Of a DNA stretch of 8,611 nt, positions 1 to 5,474 are shown one piece after another. Every line of letters starts with the position of its first letter. Position 1 is the first letter of the stretch. Under the pieces are notes generated by a model. It worked only from the letters and a program-made list of their open reading frames with translations. It searched no databases and had not been told where the DNA came from. The DNA comes from CAYGWP01 sp964353455 (lineage in GTDB: Bacteria > Planctomycetota > Phycisphaerae > FEN-1346): NCBI GenBank assembly GCA_964353455.1, contig CAYGWP010000536.1, positions 1-8,611 of the forward strand, written 5' to 3'. Made by a program: the position numbers and the translations under genes.

Positions 1-608
1 TACGGCCTGCCGGTGACCGTGTTGCGCCGGTTGACGACGTACCGGAGGGTGGCCTTGAAGTCATCCTTGCACTGCGGGTCGGTCCAGAACTCCTTGACGG
101 ACTTTCCGCGCCATGCGGCATAGGTGGAGACGCCGCCGAGGTAACTGCCCGCCTCGGCCGAGAACGAGAGGATGATGCGGACGTCGTACTTGTCGGCCAG
201 CGCGATCGCCTGGTCCACGGTCTTGAAGGCTTCTTCGTTGAACTTGCCCGGCCCGAGGACGTAGTGCCACGGCTGCGGCTTCTCGTTCGGGCCGCACATC
301 GGCAGGTTCCACCACCGCGTGACGCGCATGCCCATCTGGACGAGCGTGCGGTAACCGTCCTCCTGTTCCCACGGGGTTGCGAGAACCAGCCGCTCCGGGA
401 TGTTGAGGGTGAAATCGTAGGGGAGGATGAGGCCGGGCATATTCGCGCCGACGGCCCGCCACTGCTTGTCGCCATCCATCAACTTGTCGCCCTGTCGGGT
501 GATGAAGTTCTTCATGCCGCCCTCCGCGCCCGCGGCAGCCCGCTGAATCGCCGGAAGACACAGCAGCGCCCCCGCCAGCATCAACCCGACTGCCATGGCA
601 TGTTTCAT
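1..608 (-). CDS. Secreted GH5-like glycoside hydrolase (mannanase/cellulase type), N-terminal part only
   Basis: The gene reads leftwards and runs off the window edge, leaving 202 complete codons. The ATG at 608-606 follows a GAGGGAAGG Shine-Dalgarno (624-616) with 7 nt spacing. Residues 1 to about 26 form a signal peptide (short basic start, hydrophobic core MAVGLMLAGALLCLPA, AAA before Gly27), so the enzyme is exported. The mature part opens with FITRQGDKLMDGDKQWRAVG (35-54), the first strand of a GH5-type TIM barrel as in endo-beta-mannanases and cellulases. MGMRVTRWW (92-100) then resembles the conserved Arg region of strand 2. The stretch near 175-202 (TDPQCKDDFKATLRYVVNRR) resembles the helix that normally precedes the strand with the Asn-Glu catalytic pair. 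Both catalytic glutamates would lie beyond the window, so activity and subfamily cannot be judged. It is divergent from the P-type ATPase. Family assignment is fairly sure; substrate is inference. A long open frame on the same strand (561-61) is an out-of-frame shadow. Confidence 0.8.
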   Translation of the reverse strand, partial: MKHAMAVGLMLAGALLCLPAIQRAAAGAEGGMKNFITRQGDKLMDGDKQWRAVGANMPGLILPYDFTLNIPERLVLATPWEQEDGYRTLVQMGMRVTRWWNLPMCGPNEKPQPWHYVLGPGKFNEEAFKTVDQAIALADKYDVRIILSFSAEAGSYLGGVSTYAAWRGKSVKEFWTDPQCKDDFKATLRYVVNRRNTVTGRP

Positions 609-615
609 GACGTGG

Positions 616-624
616 CCTTCCCTC
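616..624 (-). promoter_or_regulatory. Shine-Dalgarno of the GH5-like gene
   Basis: On the minus strand the sequence GAGGGAAGG ends 7 nt before the ATG at 608. This supports that start over the in-frame ATG four codons downstream, which would shorten the signal peptide. Confidence 0.6.
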
Positions 625-662
625 AAGCGGCGGTGCTTTCCATGACGACTTCCATCCTGCGA

Positions 663-691
663 ATGGTACGGCCTCGGCCCGGCAGACTCAA
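663..691 (-). promoter_or_regulatory. Candidate sigma70-type promoter for the GH5-like gene
   Basis: On the minus strand TTGAGT (691-686) is separated by 17 nt from TACCAT (668-663). Each hexamer matches the sigma70 consensus at 4 of 6 positions. Transcription would start near 655 and leave a leader of about 47 nt. It is a weak match found by eye in a GC-rich genome, and planctomycete promoters are not well characterised. Confidence 0.3.
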
Positions 692-721
692 TTCTTTTCG
701 CCGGGGCTCCGCCGGTTACTG

Positions 722-750
722 TTGCAAACGGCCCCGCCCTTGCGTAAAGT
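722..750 (+). promoter_or_regulatory. Candidate sigma70-type promoter for the P-type ATPase
   Basis: TTGCAA (722-727) and TAAAGT (745-750) are separated by exactly 17 nt, each with 4 of 6 consensus matches. Transcription would start near 757. That lies downstream of the possible GTG start at 754 and upstream of the Shine-Dalgarno at 764-770, so this promoter would favour the TTG start at 778. Identified by eye only. Confidence 0.35.
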
Positions 751-761
751 CTGGTGGCCGT

Positions 762-770
762 AAGGGGAGG
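762..770 (+). promoter_or_regulatory. Shine-Dalgarno that decides a TTG start for the ATPase
   Basis: AAGGGGAGG ends 7 nt before the TTG at 778. The upstream in-frame GTG at 754 would place this Shine-Dalgarno inside the coding region and has no good ribosome binding site of its own. TTG is therefore the better start. Confidence 0.6.
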
Positions 771-777
771 ACTCCCG

Positions 778-3414
778 TTGCCTGATGGAAAGAAAAACTG
801 GCACGCCCTCGCCGTCGCCGCCGTTGAGCAGGCCCTCCGCACGGACGCCGCCCGCGGCCTCTCGGAGGGCGAGGTGAGCGCCCGCCTCGCTCAGTACGGC
901 CCAAACGTCCTCCCGGAGGAACGCAGGAAGACCGCCTTCGAGATGTTCCTCGGACAGTTCAAGGATTTCCTGGTCCTCATCCTGGTTGCCGCCGCCCTGG
1001 TGTCGCTGGTGATGCAAGAGATGACGGACGCCCTCGTCATCATCGCCATCCTCATCTTGAACGCCATCCTGGGCGTCACGCAGGAACGCAAGGCCAGCCG
1101 CGCGCTTGAGGCGCTCAAGAAACTCTCCGTCCCGCAGTGCGAGGTGATCCGCGGCGGGCGGACCGAGCAGGTGAGTTCCGAGGGCCTCGTCCCCGGCGAC
1201 CTCGTGATCCTGCGCGAGGGCGGATTCATCCCGGCCGACCTGCGGCTCACCGAGACGCACAACCTCCGCATCGACGAGGCCAGCCTGACGGGCGAATCCG
1301 AACCCGCCGAGAAGCACGCCGACCCGCTGGCCGAGGACCTCCCCATGGCCGACCGGCGGAACATGGCCTACGCCGGCACCGTGGCCACTTACGGCCGGGG
1401 ACGCGGTATAGTGATCGCCACCGGCATCGAGCGCGAGATCGGCCGCATCGCGCAACTCCTCCAGCAGCAGGAACCCGAAGTAACGCCGCTCCAGAGAAAA
1501 CTGGCCGGCTTCGGCAAACTACTCGGAATCCTGTGCCTGGCCATCTGCGCCCTAACGTTCCTGGCGGGCATCGTCCACGGCATGCCCGCCCTCGATATGT
1601 TTCTGACGGCAGTGAGCCTGGCGGTGGCGGCGATCCCCGAAGGGCTGCCCGCAATCGTCACGGTGGTCCTCGCCCTGGGCGTCTATCGGATGAGCCACCA
1701 TAAGGCGATCGTCCGGAAACTGCCGGCCGTCGAGACCCTCGGCTGCGCCACCTTCATCTGCACCGACAAGACCGGCACGCTGACCGAGAACCGCATGACC
1801 GTGGCGCGGAGCGCGACGGCGGATGAACTGCTCGGCGGACCGGGGTCATCCTCGCCCGAGTCCCGCCGCAGGCTCATTGAGGTGGCCGCCCTCTCCAATG
1901 ATGCACATATCGAAAAGATTGGCGATGAGACCCGCCGCTTCGGCGACCCGACGGAACTGGCGCTGGTCGATTTCGCGGAGTCCGAAGGGGTCGGCGTGGC
2001 CGACCTCCGCCGCCGGCATCCGCGCCTGGCCGAGGTCCCCTTCGACTCCGGCCGCAAACGCATGAGCACGCTGCACGACCTCCAGCCCGGCCGCCGCCTC
2101 CTCGTCAAGGGGGCGCCCGACGTCCTCCTGGGCCTCTGCTCCGGGTACCAGGCGGGCAGCGAGGTGCGGCCGTTGGGCGAGGCCGAGCGCCGCCAGGTCC
2201 ATGACGGCCTCGAGACCCTCGCCGGGCAGGCCCTGCGGGTCCTCGCCTTCGCCTGGAAGGATGCGGCAGGCCGGCCGAAGATCGCCGTTGAGGATGAGAC
2301 CGGCCTCGTCTTCGTGGGCCTGGTGGCAATGCGCGACCCGCCGCGCCCCGAAGCGCGGGCCGCCCTGAAGGAGGCGACCGACGCCGGTATCCAGACCGTC
2401 ATGATCACCGGCGACAACATCCTCACGGCCCGCACCATAGCCGGCGAACTCGGAATGCTCATGCCCGGCGACGAGGCCATCACCGGCCAGCAACTTGAGC
2501 AGATGTCGGATGAGGAACTCGCGCGGCGGATGCCAAACCTCCGCGTCTTCGCCCGAGTCTGGCCGGAGCAGAAACTCCGCATCGTCCAAGCCCTCCAGGC
2601 CGACGGCGAGGTCGTCGCCATGACGGGCGACGGCGTCAACGACGCCCCCGCCCTCAAGAAGGCCGACATCGGCGTCGCCATGGGCATCGCCGGCACGGAT
2701 GTGGCCAAGGCCGCCGCCGATGTCGTCCTCATGGACGACAACTTCGCCACGATCGTCAAGGCCATCGAGGAAGGCCGCGTCATCTTCGATAACATCCGCA
2801 AGTTCGTCACGTTCCTGCTGGCGTGCAACCTGGGGGAGATCGTTTGCATCTTCGTGCCGGTGATGATCGGCCTCGGATCGCCCCTGGTGCCGGTGCAGAT
2901 ACTGCTGCTTAACCTCGTGACGGACGGGCTGCCGGCCCTGGCCCTCGGCATGGATGCCGCCGAACCCGGCGTCATGCGCCGCCGCCCACGGCGCTCGACC
3001 GAGGGAATCCTCAACTCCTATTACATGAAGATCATCGTCCTGAACGGCCTGCTGTTCGGCGCCGCGGCCATCGCCTGTTTCCTTTGCGGCCTGCGGATGG
3101 GCGGCATGGAAGTGGCCGAGACCATGACGTTCGTCACGCTGGCCTTCGACGAACTCTGGCGAGCATACGGCTGGCGCTCCGCTTGGCGGAACTTCTGGCA
3201 GATCGACCCGCGAACGAATATGTTCCTGGTGGGGGCGATGGCGCTATCGGCCGCCATCATCCTGGCCACCGTCCTCGTGCCGACGCTTCAGCCGATCTTC
3301 GCCACGACCTCGATGACGGCCGCACAGTGGGCCGTGGCCCTGGGCTTCTCGCTTGTCCCGTTCACGGCCTATGAGATATGGAAGATCATACGACGCCGAT
3401 GGTTCCCTGAGTGA
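778..3414 (+). CDS. P2A-type cation-transporting ATPase (SERCA/PMR1-like, probably Ca2+)
   Basis: This complete 878-residue inner-membrane pump uses ATP to move a cation, most likely Ca2+, out of the cytoplasm. Residues 1-60 form the cation-ATPase N-domain (W8, RGLSEGEV at 26-33, YGPN at 40-43). Helices M1-M2 lie at about 62-101. The actuator loop carries TGES (171-174). M4 carries PEGLPA (287-292). The phosphorylation site is DKTGTLT with Asp330. The nucleotide domain carries KGAPD (444-448), and TGDN (544-547) and TGDGVNDAP (616-624) form the hinge. M5-M10 fill the last 200 residues. Ion-binding residues seen in SERCA are present: Glu288 in M4, Asn684 and Glu687 in M5 (CNLGE), and Asn712, Thr715 and Asp716 in M6 (NLVTDGLPA). 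The M8 glutamate (SERCA Glu908) seems replaced in FVTLAFDEL. The start is TTG at 778; GTG at 754 would add 8 residues. It stands alone, and its stop lies 1 nt before the first ATTTAG palindrome. Ca2+ specificity is inferred; Mn2+ or Na+/K+-type transport is possible. Confidence 0.93.
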   Translation: MPDGKKNWHALAVAAVEQALRTDAARGLSEGEVSARLAQYGPNVLPEERRKTAFEMFLGQFKDFLVLILVAAALVSLVMQEMTDALVIIAILILNAILGVTQERKASRALEALKKLSVPQCEVIRGGRTEQVSSEGLVPGDLVILREGGFIPADLRLTETHNLRIDEASLTGESEPAEKHADPLAEDLPMADRRNMAYAGTVATYGRGRGIVIATGIEREIGRIAQLLQQQEPEVTPLQRKLAGFGKLLGILCLAICALTFLAGIVHGMPALDMFLTAVSLAVAAIPEGLPAIVTVVLALGVYRMSHHKAIVRKLPAVETLGCATFICTDKTGTLTENRMTVARSATADELLGGPGSSSPESRRRLIEVAALSNDAHIEKIGDETRRFGDPTELALVDFAESEGVGVADLRRRHPRLAEVPFDSGRKRMSTLHDLQPGRRLLVKGAPDVLLGLCSGYQAGSEVRPLGEAERRQVHDGLETLAGQALRVLAFAWKDAAGRPKIAVEDETGLVFVGLVAMRDPPRPEARAALKEATDAGIQTVMITGDNILTARTIAGELGMLMPGDEAITGQQLEQMSDEELARRMPNLRVFARVWPEQKLRIVQALQADGEVVAMTGDGVNDAPALKKADIGVAMGIAGTDVAKAAADVVLMDDNFATIVKAIEEGRVIFDNIRKFVTFLLACNLGEIVCIFVPVMIGLGSPLVPVQILLLNLVTDGLPALALGMDAAEPGVMRRRPRRSTEGILNSYYMKIIVLNGLLFGAAAIACFLCGLRMGGMEVAETMTFVTLAFDELWRAYGWRSAWRNFWQIDPRTNMFLVGAMALSAAIILATVLVPTLQPIFATTSMTAAQWAVALGFSLVPFTAYEIWKIIRRRWFPE

Positions 3415-3415
3415 C

Positions 3416-3446
3416 ACATTTAGCCCCTCCGTGAATACACGGGGGG
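3416..3446 (+). repeat. ATTTAG-REP copy 1
   Basis: ACATTTAG is followed by a hairpin: CCCTCCGTG, loop AATA, CACGGGGGG (stem contains one G-T wobble). It begins 1 nt after the ATPase stop codon. It is in direct orientation with copies 2 and 3, and copies 1 and 2 are 32 nt apart. There is no T-tract, so it is not a classical terminator, though the hairpin could protect the 3' end of the ATPase mRNA. Confidence 0.8.
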
Positions 3447-3447
3447 C

Positions 3448-3477
3448 ACATTTAGCCCCCGGTGAACACACCGGGGG
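3448..3477 (+). repeat. ATTTAG-REP copy 2
   Basis: ACATTTAG precedes a perfect 9-bp stem: CCCCCGGTG, loop AACA, CACCGGGGG. The loop has AACA where copies 1 and 3 have AATA. It ends 22 nt before the RAYT start codon. Confidence 0.8.
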
Positions 3478-3488
3478 CACATACGACT

Positions 3489-3494
3489 GTGAGG
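3489..3494 (+). promoter_or_regulatory. Probable ribosome binding site of the RAYT gene
   Basis: GTGAGG lies 5 nt before the ATG at 3500 and supports that start. The open frame continues upstream to 3353, but this would read through repeats 1 and 2 and overlap the ATPase end by 62 nt, which is implausible. Confidence 0.45.
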
Positions 3495-3499
3495 CTTCA

Positions 3500-3994
3500 A
3501 TGGGCAAATGCATGGCCGTCCTCCTGACGATGACGACCTACGGCACGTGGCTCCGCGGCGACGCCCGGGGGTGGGTTGACACCGGCATTGTGTTTCCGCC
3601 CGACCCCGTGCTTGAATCGCAAGACCGTCAAAAAATGAAACATTCGGAATACAGGTTCCGCGCCGAGGACCGGCTGGCCGTCGGCCAAAGCATCGGCGAG
3701 TCGCTGATTTCGCGGATGGGCCTTTCGATACTCGCCCTCACGGTGCAAACCTGGCACGTACACATAGTGGTTAATGCGGCGGAACACCCGCTCGCCGCCG
3801 TGGTCAAGTGCGCCAAGGATGCCGCGCGGTGGCGCCTGCGGCCGGGACGCCCCATCTGGGGCGACGGGTACGACAAGCGATTTTGTTACTCCGCGGAATC
3901 CGTGAGGGCCCGCATCGATTACGTTGAGCGGCACAACCTCGCGGCGGGAATGCCCGCCCGACCATGGCCGTTCATTACATTTAGCCCCCCGTGA
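3500..3994 (+). CDS. REP-associated tyrosine transposase (RAYT), IS200-like Y1 HUH family
   Basis: This 164-residue protein is a small single-domain Y1 transposase that would nick and rejoin single-stranded DNA at REP hairpins. The N-terminus carries TTYGTWLRGDARGWV, characteristic of a RAYT-like subgroup common in planctomycetes (family knowledge, not searched). The HUH metal-binding motif is HVH at 86-88 (WHVHIVVN), where most relatives have NHVH. The candidate catalytic tyrosine is Tyr141 in IDYVERHN, on the helix where Y1 enzymes carry it. Both key elements are intact, so the protein is plausibly active. The gene lies between ATTTAG palindromes: copies 1-2 upstream, copy 3 at its end, copies 4-6 downstream. 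Copy 3 encodes the last residues (TFSPP) and the TGA stop. It has no linked accessory gene and no TnpB partner. RAYTs are usually single, domesticated-looking genes rather than self-mobile insertion sequences. A degraded IS200/IS605 element is the alternative. Confidence 0.8.
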   Translation: MGKCMAVLLTMTTYGTWLRGDARGWVDTGIVFPPDPVLESQDRQKMKHSEYRFRAEDRLAVGQSIGESLISRMGLSILALTVQTWHVHIVVNAAEHPLAAVVKCAKDAARWRLRPGRPIWGDGYDKRFCYSAESVRARIDYVERHNLAAGMPARPWPFITFSPP

Positions 3995-4008
3995 ATACAC
4001 GGGGGGGG
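3977..4008 (+). repeat. ATTTAG-REP copy 3, overlapping the RAYT stop codon
   Basis: ACATTTAG is followed by CCCCCCGTG, loop AATA, CACGGGGGG, with a run of eight G at 4001-4008. It is in the same orientation as copies 1 and 2. The TGA stop of the RAYT gene (3992-3994) is formed by the inner GTGA of the hairpin. Copy 3 and inverted copy 4 form a BIME-like facing pair 26 nt apart. Confidence 0.8.
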
Positions 4009-4034
4009 CGCGGCGCGGCGTGTGCCCGTATCAG

Positions 4035-4062
4035 CCCCCGGTGTATTCACCGGGGGCTAAAT
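4035..4062 (-). repeat. ATTTAG-REP copy 4, inverted
   Basis: Read on the minus strand this is ATTTAG followed by CCCCCGGTG, loop AATA, CACCGGGGG: a perfect 9-bp stem with the same loop as copies 1 and 3. The tail continues as GCGATAAACTTG on the plus strand. Confidence 0.8.
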
Positions 4063-4120
4063 GCGATAAACTTGCCCCCCGTGTATTCACCGGGGGCTAA
4101 ATGCGATAAACTTGCCCCCC
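4041..4120 (+). repeat. Perfect 40-bp tandem duplication inside the REP cluster
   Basis: Positions 4041-4080 and 4081-4120 are identical base for base. The unit starts at GTGTATTCAC, includes CTAAATGCGATAAACTTG and ends in CCCCCC. The complete identity points to a recent duplication. A third, degenerate unit follows at 4121-4150. Confidence 0.9.
4075..4102 (-). repeat. ATTTAG-REP copy 5, inverted, one stem mismatch
   Basis: On the minus strand this is ATTTAG plus the hairpin with AATA loop. It lies within the tandem duplication. Its other arm is CCCCCCGTG rather than CCCCCGGTG, so one C-C mismatch (4080 against 4091) interrupts the stem. Confidence 0.75.
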
Positions 4121-4143
4121 GGTGAACACACCGGGGGCCAAAT
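4115..4143 (-). repeat. ATTTAG-REP copy 6, degenerate, with flipped loop
   Basis: The stem CCCCCGGTG/CACCGGGGG (4116-4124, 4129-4137) is perfect. The flanking tail is CCAAAT, so on the minus strand the head is ATTTGG rather than ATTTAG. The plus-strand loop is AACA, the orientation of copy 2 rather than of its neighbours 4 and 5. The hairpin ends 14 nt before the Shine-Dalgarno of the next gene. Confidence 0.65.
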
Positions 4144-4151
4144 ATGCGAAA

Positions 4152-4157
4152 AGGAGG
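4152..4157 (+). promoter_or_regulatory. Shine-Dalgarno deciding the start of the ADP-ribosylglycohydrolase-like gene
   Basis: AGGAGG is 6 nt upstream of the ATG at 4164. It touches the alternative ATG at 4158 directly, and lies downstream of the GTG at 4122 that would extend the frame into REP copy 6. The ATG at 4164 is thus the clear choice, and it also gives a clean signal peptide. Confidence 0.8.
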
Positions 4158-4163
4158 ATGCCC

Positions 4164-5474
4164 ATGCGTAGGTTAAGTACGACCCTTACGTTGGCCGGTG
4201 CAACCGCGGCAATCGTGCTCCTTACCATAACGGCGCCGGCCGCGGCCGGAGAGCCGGCGGTGCGCCGCCTGCCGGTGGCCGAGTACCTCGACAAGATGAA
4301 GGGCGGATGGATCGGCCAGATGGCGGGCGTAGGCTGGGGGCAGCCAACGGAGTTCAAGGTCAAGGGCGCGATCATACCGGAAGACAAGATGCCCCCGTGG
4401 AACCCGGGCATGATCAACCAGCACAACAACGATGATTGCTATGTCGAAATGACGTTCCTCCGCACCCTTGAGCAGCACGGCTGGGACGTCTCCATCCGCC
4501 AGGCGGGCATCGATTTCGCCAACTCCGGCTACCCACTCTGGCACGCCAACAAGGCGGGCCGCGACAACGTGCGGGCCGGCATCGCGCCGCCCGATTCCGG
4601 GCACCCGAGGTTCAACGCCCACGCCGACGACATCGACTACCAGATCGAGGCCGACTACTCCGGCATCATCGCCCCCGGCATGCCGAACACCACGATCGCG
4701 CTGGGCGAAAAGTTCGGGCGGCTCATGAACTACGGCGACGGCGTGTACGCAGGCCAGTTCATCGGCGCAATGTACGGAGAGGCATTCTTCGAGTCCGACG
4801 TCCAGAAAATCATCGCGGCGGCCCTCCGCTGCATACCCGCCGAGAGCCAGTACGCAGGCATGGTCCGCGACGTCCTGGGGTGGTTCAAGGAGAACCCCGA
4901 CGACTGGCGGAAAACATGGCAATGCGTCGAGGAGAAGTACCACAAGGACCCCAAGTTCACCCACGGCCTCTGCTCAAAGCCCGGCGGCGAGGGGGCATCC
5001 TCCATCGACGTCAAACTAAACGGCGCCTACGTCATCATGGGACTCCTCTACGGCCGAGGCGACCCGGACAAGACCATCCTCATCGCCTGCCGCTCGGGAC
5101 AGGACAGCGACTGCAACCCGTCCAACGCGGCCGGCGTCCTCTTCGCCACGATGGGCCTCTCGAAGGTCCCCGCGCGGTTCACCGAGAAACTCAACCCGGA
5201 TGCCAAGTACAGTTTCTCCGACTACACCGTGCCGAAGGTCTATGAGGTGAGCGAGAAACTGGCGCGCCAGGCGGTCCTCCGGGCCGGCGGACGCATCGAG
5301 AAGAATGAAAAGGGCGAGGAGGTCTTCGTCATCCCCGTCCAGGAGCCGAGGCCCGGGAAACTCGAGCGGTCCTGGGACCCGGGGCCGGCCGCCGACGCGA
5401 AGTTCACGCCCGAGGAAATGTCGCAGATCAAGCCGCCCCCGCCCCCGGCCAAGCCGAAGAGCAAAGGCAAATGA
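4164..5474 (+). CDS. Secreted ADP-ribosylglycohydrolase-fold protein
   Basis: This 436-residue protein has a signal peptide (MRRLSTTLTLAGATAAIVLL, cleavage after APAAA near residue 31). The fold is the all-helical ADP-ribosylglycohydrolase (DraG/ARH) type, shown by KMKGGWIGQMAGVGWG near residues 41-56 and two acidic metal motifs: NNDDCYVEM (88-96, Asp90/Asp91) and GQDSDCN (312-318, Asp314/Asp316). In ARH1/ARH3 enzymes both motifs also use Thr as ligand (TDD and DxDT). Here those positions read Asn89 and Cys317, so metal and substrate may differ. The tail after about residue 415 is rich in Pro and Lys and probably disordered. The protein is exported and its stop overlaps the start of a glycosidase-like gene, so I infer a glycan or glycoside substrate more readily than ADP-ribosylated protein; this is unproven. 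The start is at 4164 because of AGGAGG 6 nt upstream. No convincing promoter is visible between the RAYT gene and this gene. Confidence 0.85.
   Translation: MRRLSTTLTLAGATAAIVLLTITAPAAAGEPAVRRLPVAEYLDKMKGGWIGQMAGVGWGQPTEFKVKGAIIPEDKMPPWNPGMINQHNNDDCYVEMTFLRTLEQHGWDVSIRQAGIDFANSGYPLWHANKAGRDNVRAGIAPPDSGHPRFNAHADDIDYQIEADYSGIIAPGMPNTTIALGEKFGRLMNYGDGVYAGQFIGAMYGEAFFESDVQKIIAAALRCIPAESQYAGMVRDVLGWFKENPDDWRKTWQCVEEKYHKDPKFTHGLCSKPGGEGASSIDVKLNGAYVIMGLLYGRGDPDKTILIACRSGQDSDCNPSNAAGVLFATMGLSKVPARFTEKLNPDAKYSFSDYTVPKVYEVSEKLARQAVLRAGGRIEKNEKGEEVFVIPVQEPRPGKLERSWDPGPAADAKFTPEEMSQIKPPPPPAKPKSKGK

Noticed and set aside
1683..3014. Long minus-strand open frame opposite the ATPase (443 codons)
   Set aside because: It is the antisense shadow of a gene with complete P-type ATPase motifs. 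The translation is rich in Arg, Ser and Ala with no recognisable domain, typical of GC-rich shadows.
3416..3477. Rho-independent terminator after the ATPase
   Set aside because: The hairpins are strong but no T-tract follows either one, and the same palindromes occur upstream of genes. I annotate them as REPs.
3353..3499. N-terminal extension of the transposase frame upstream of 3500
   Set aside because: It overlaps the ATPase coding end and reads through two palindromes. The GTGAGG site and family-like N-terminus support 3500.
3497..4000. Minus-strand open frame opposite the RAYT gene
   Set aside because: It starts inside a REP and mirrors the transposase, whose HUH and Tyr motifs are intact on the plus strand.
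3416..4143. Possible CRISPR array from the repeated 22-nt core
   Set aside because: The copies occur in both orientations, are near-perfect palindromes, have no regular unique spacers of 25-40 nt, and surround a Y1 transposase gene. A REP cluster explains them better.
4073..4145. Promoters inside the REP array (TTGCCC with CTAAAT or AAATAT as -10)
   Set aside because: Spacings of 18-19 nt and poor hexamer matches, with the elements being part of the repeat itself. Not strong enough to annotate.
4122..4163. GTG start at 4122 for the ADP-ribosylglycohydrolase-like gene
   Set aside because: It lies inside REP copy 6 and would put AGGAGG within the coding region; the resulting N-terminus is not a signal peptide start.
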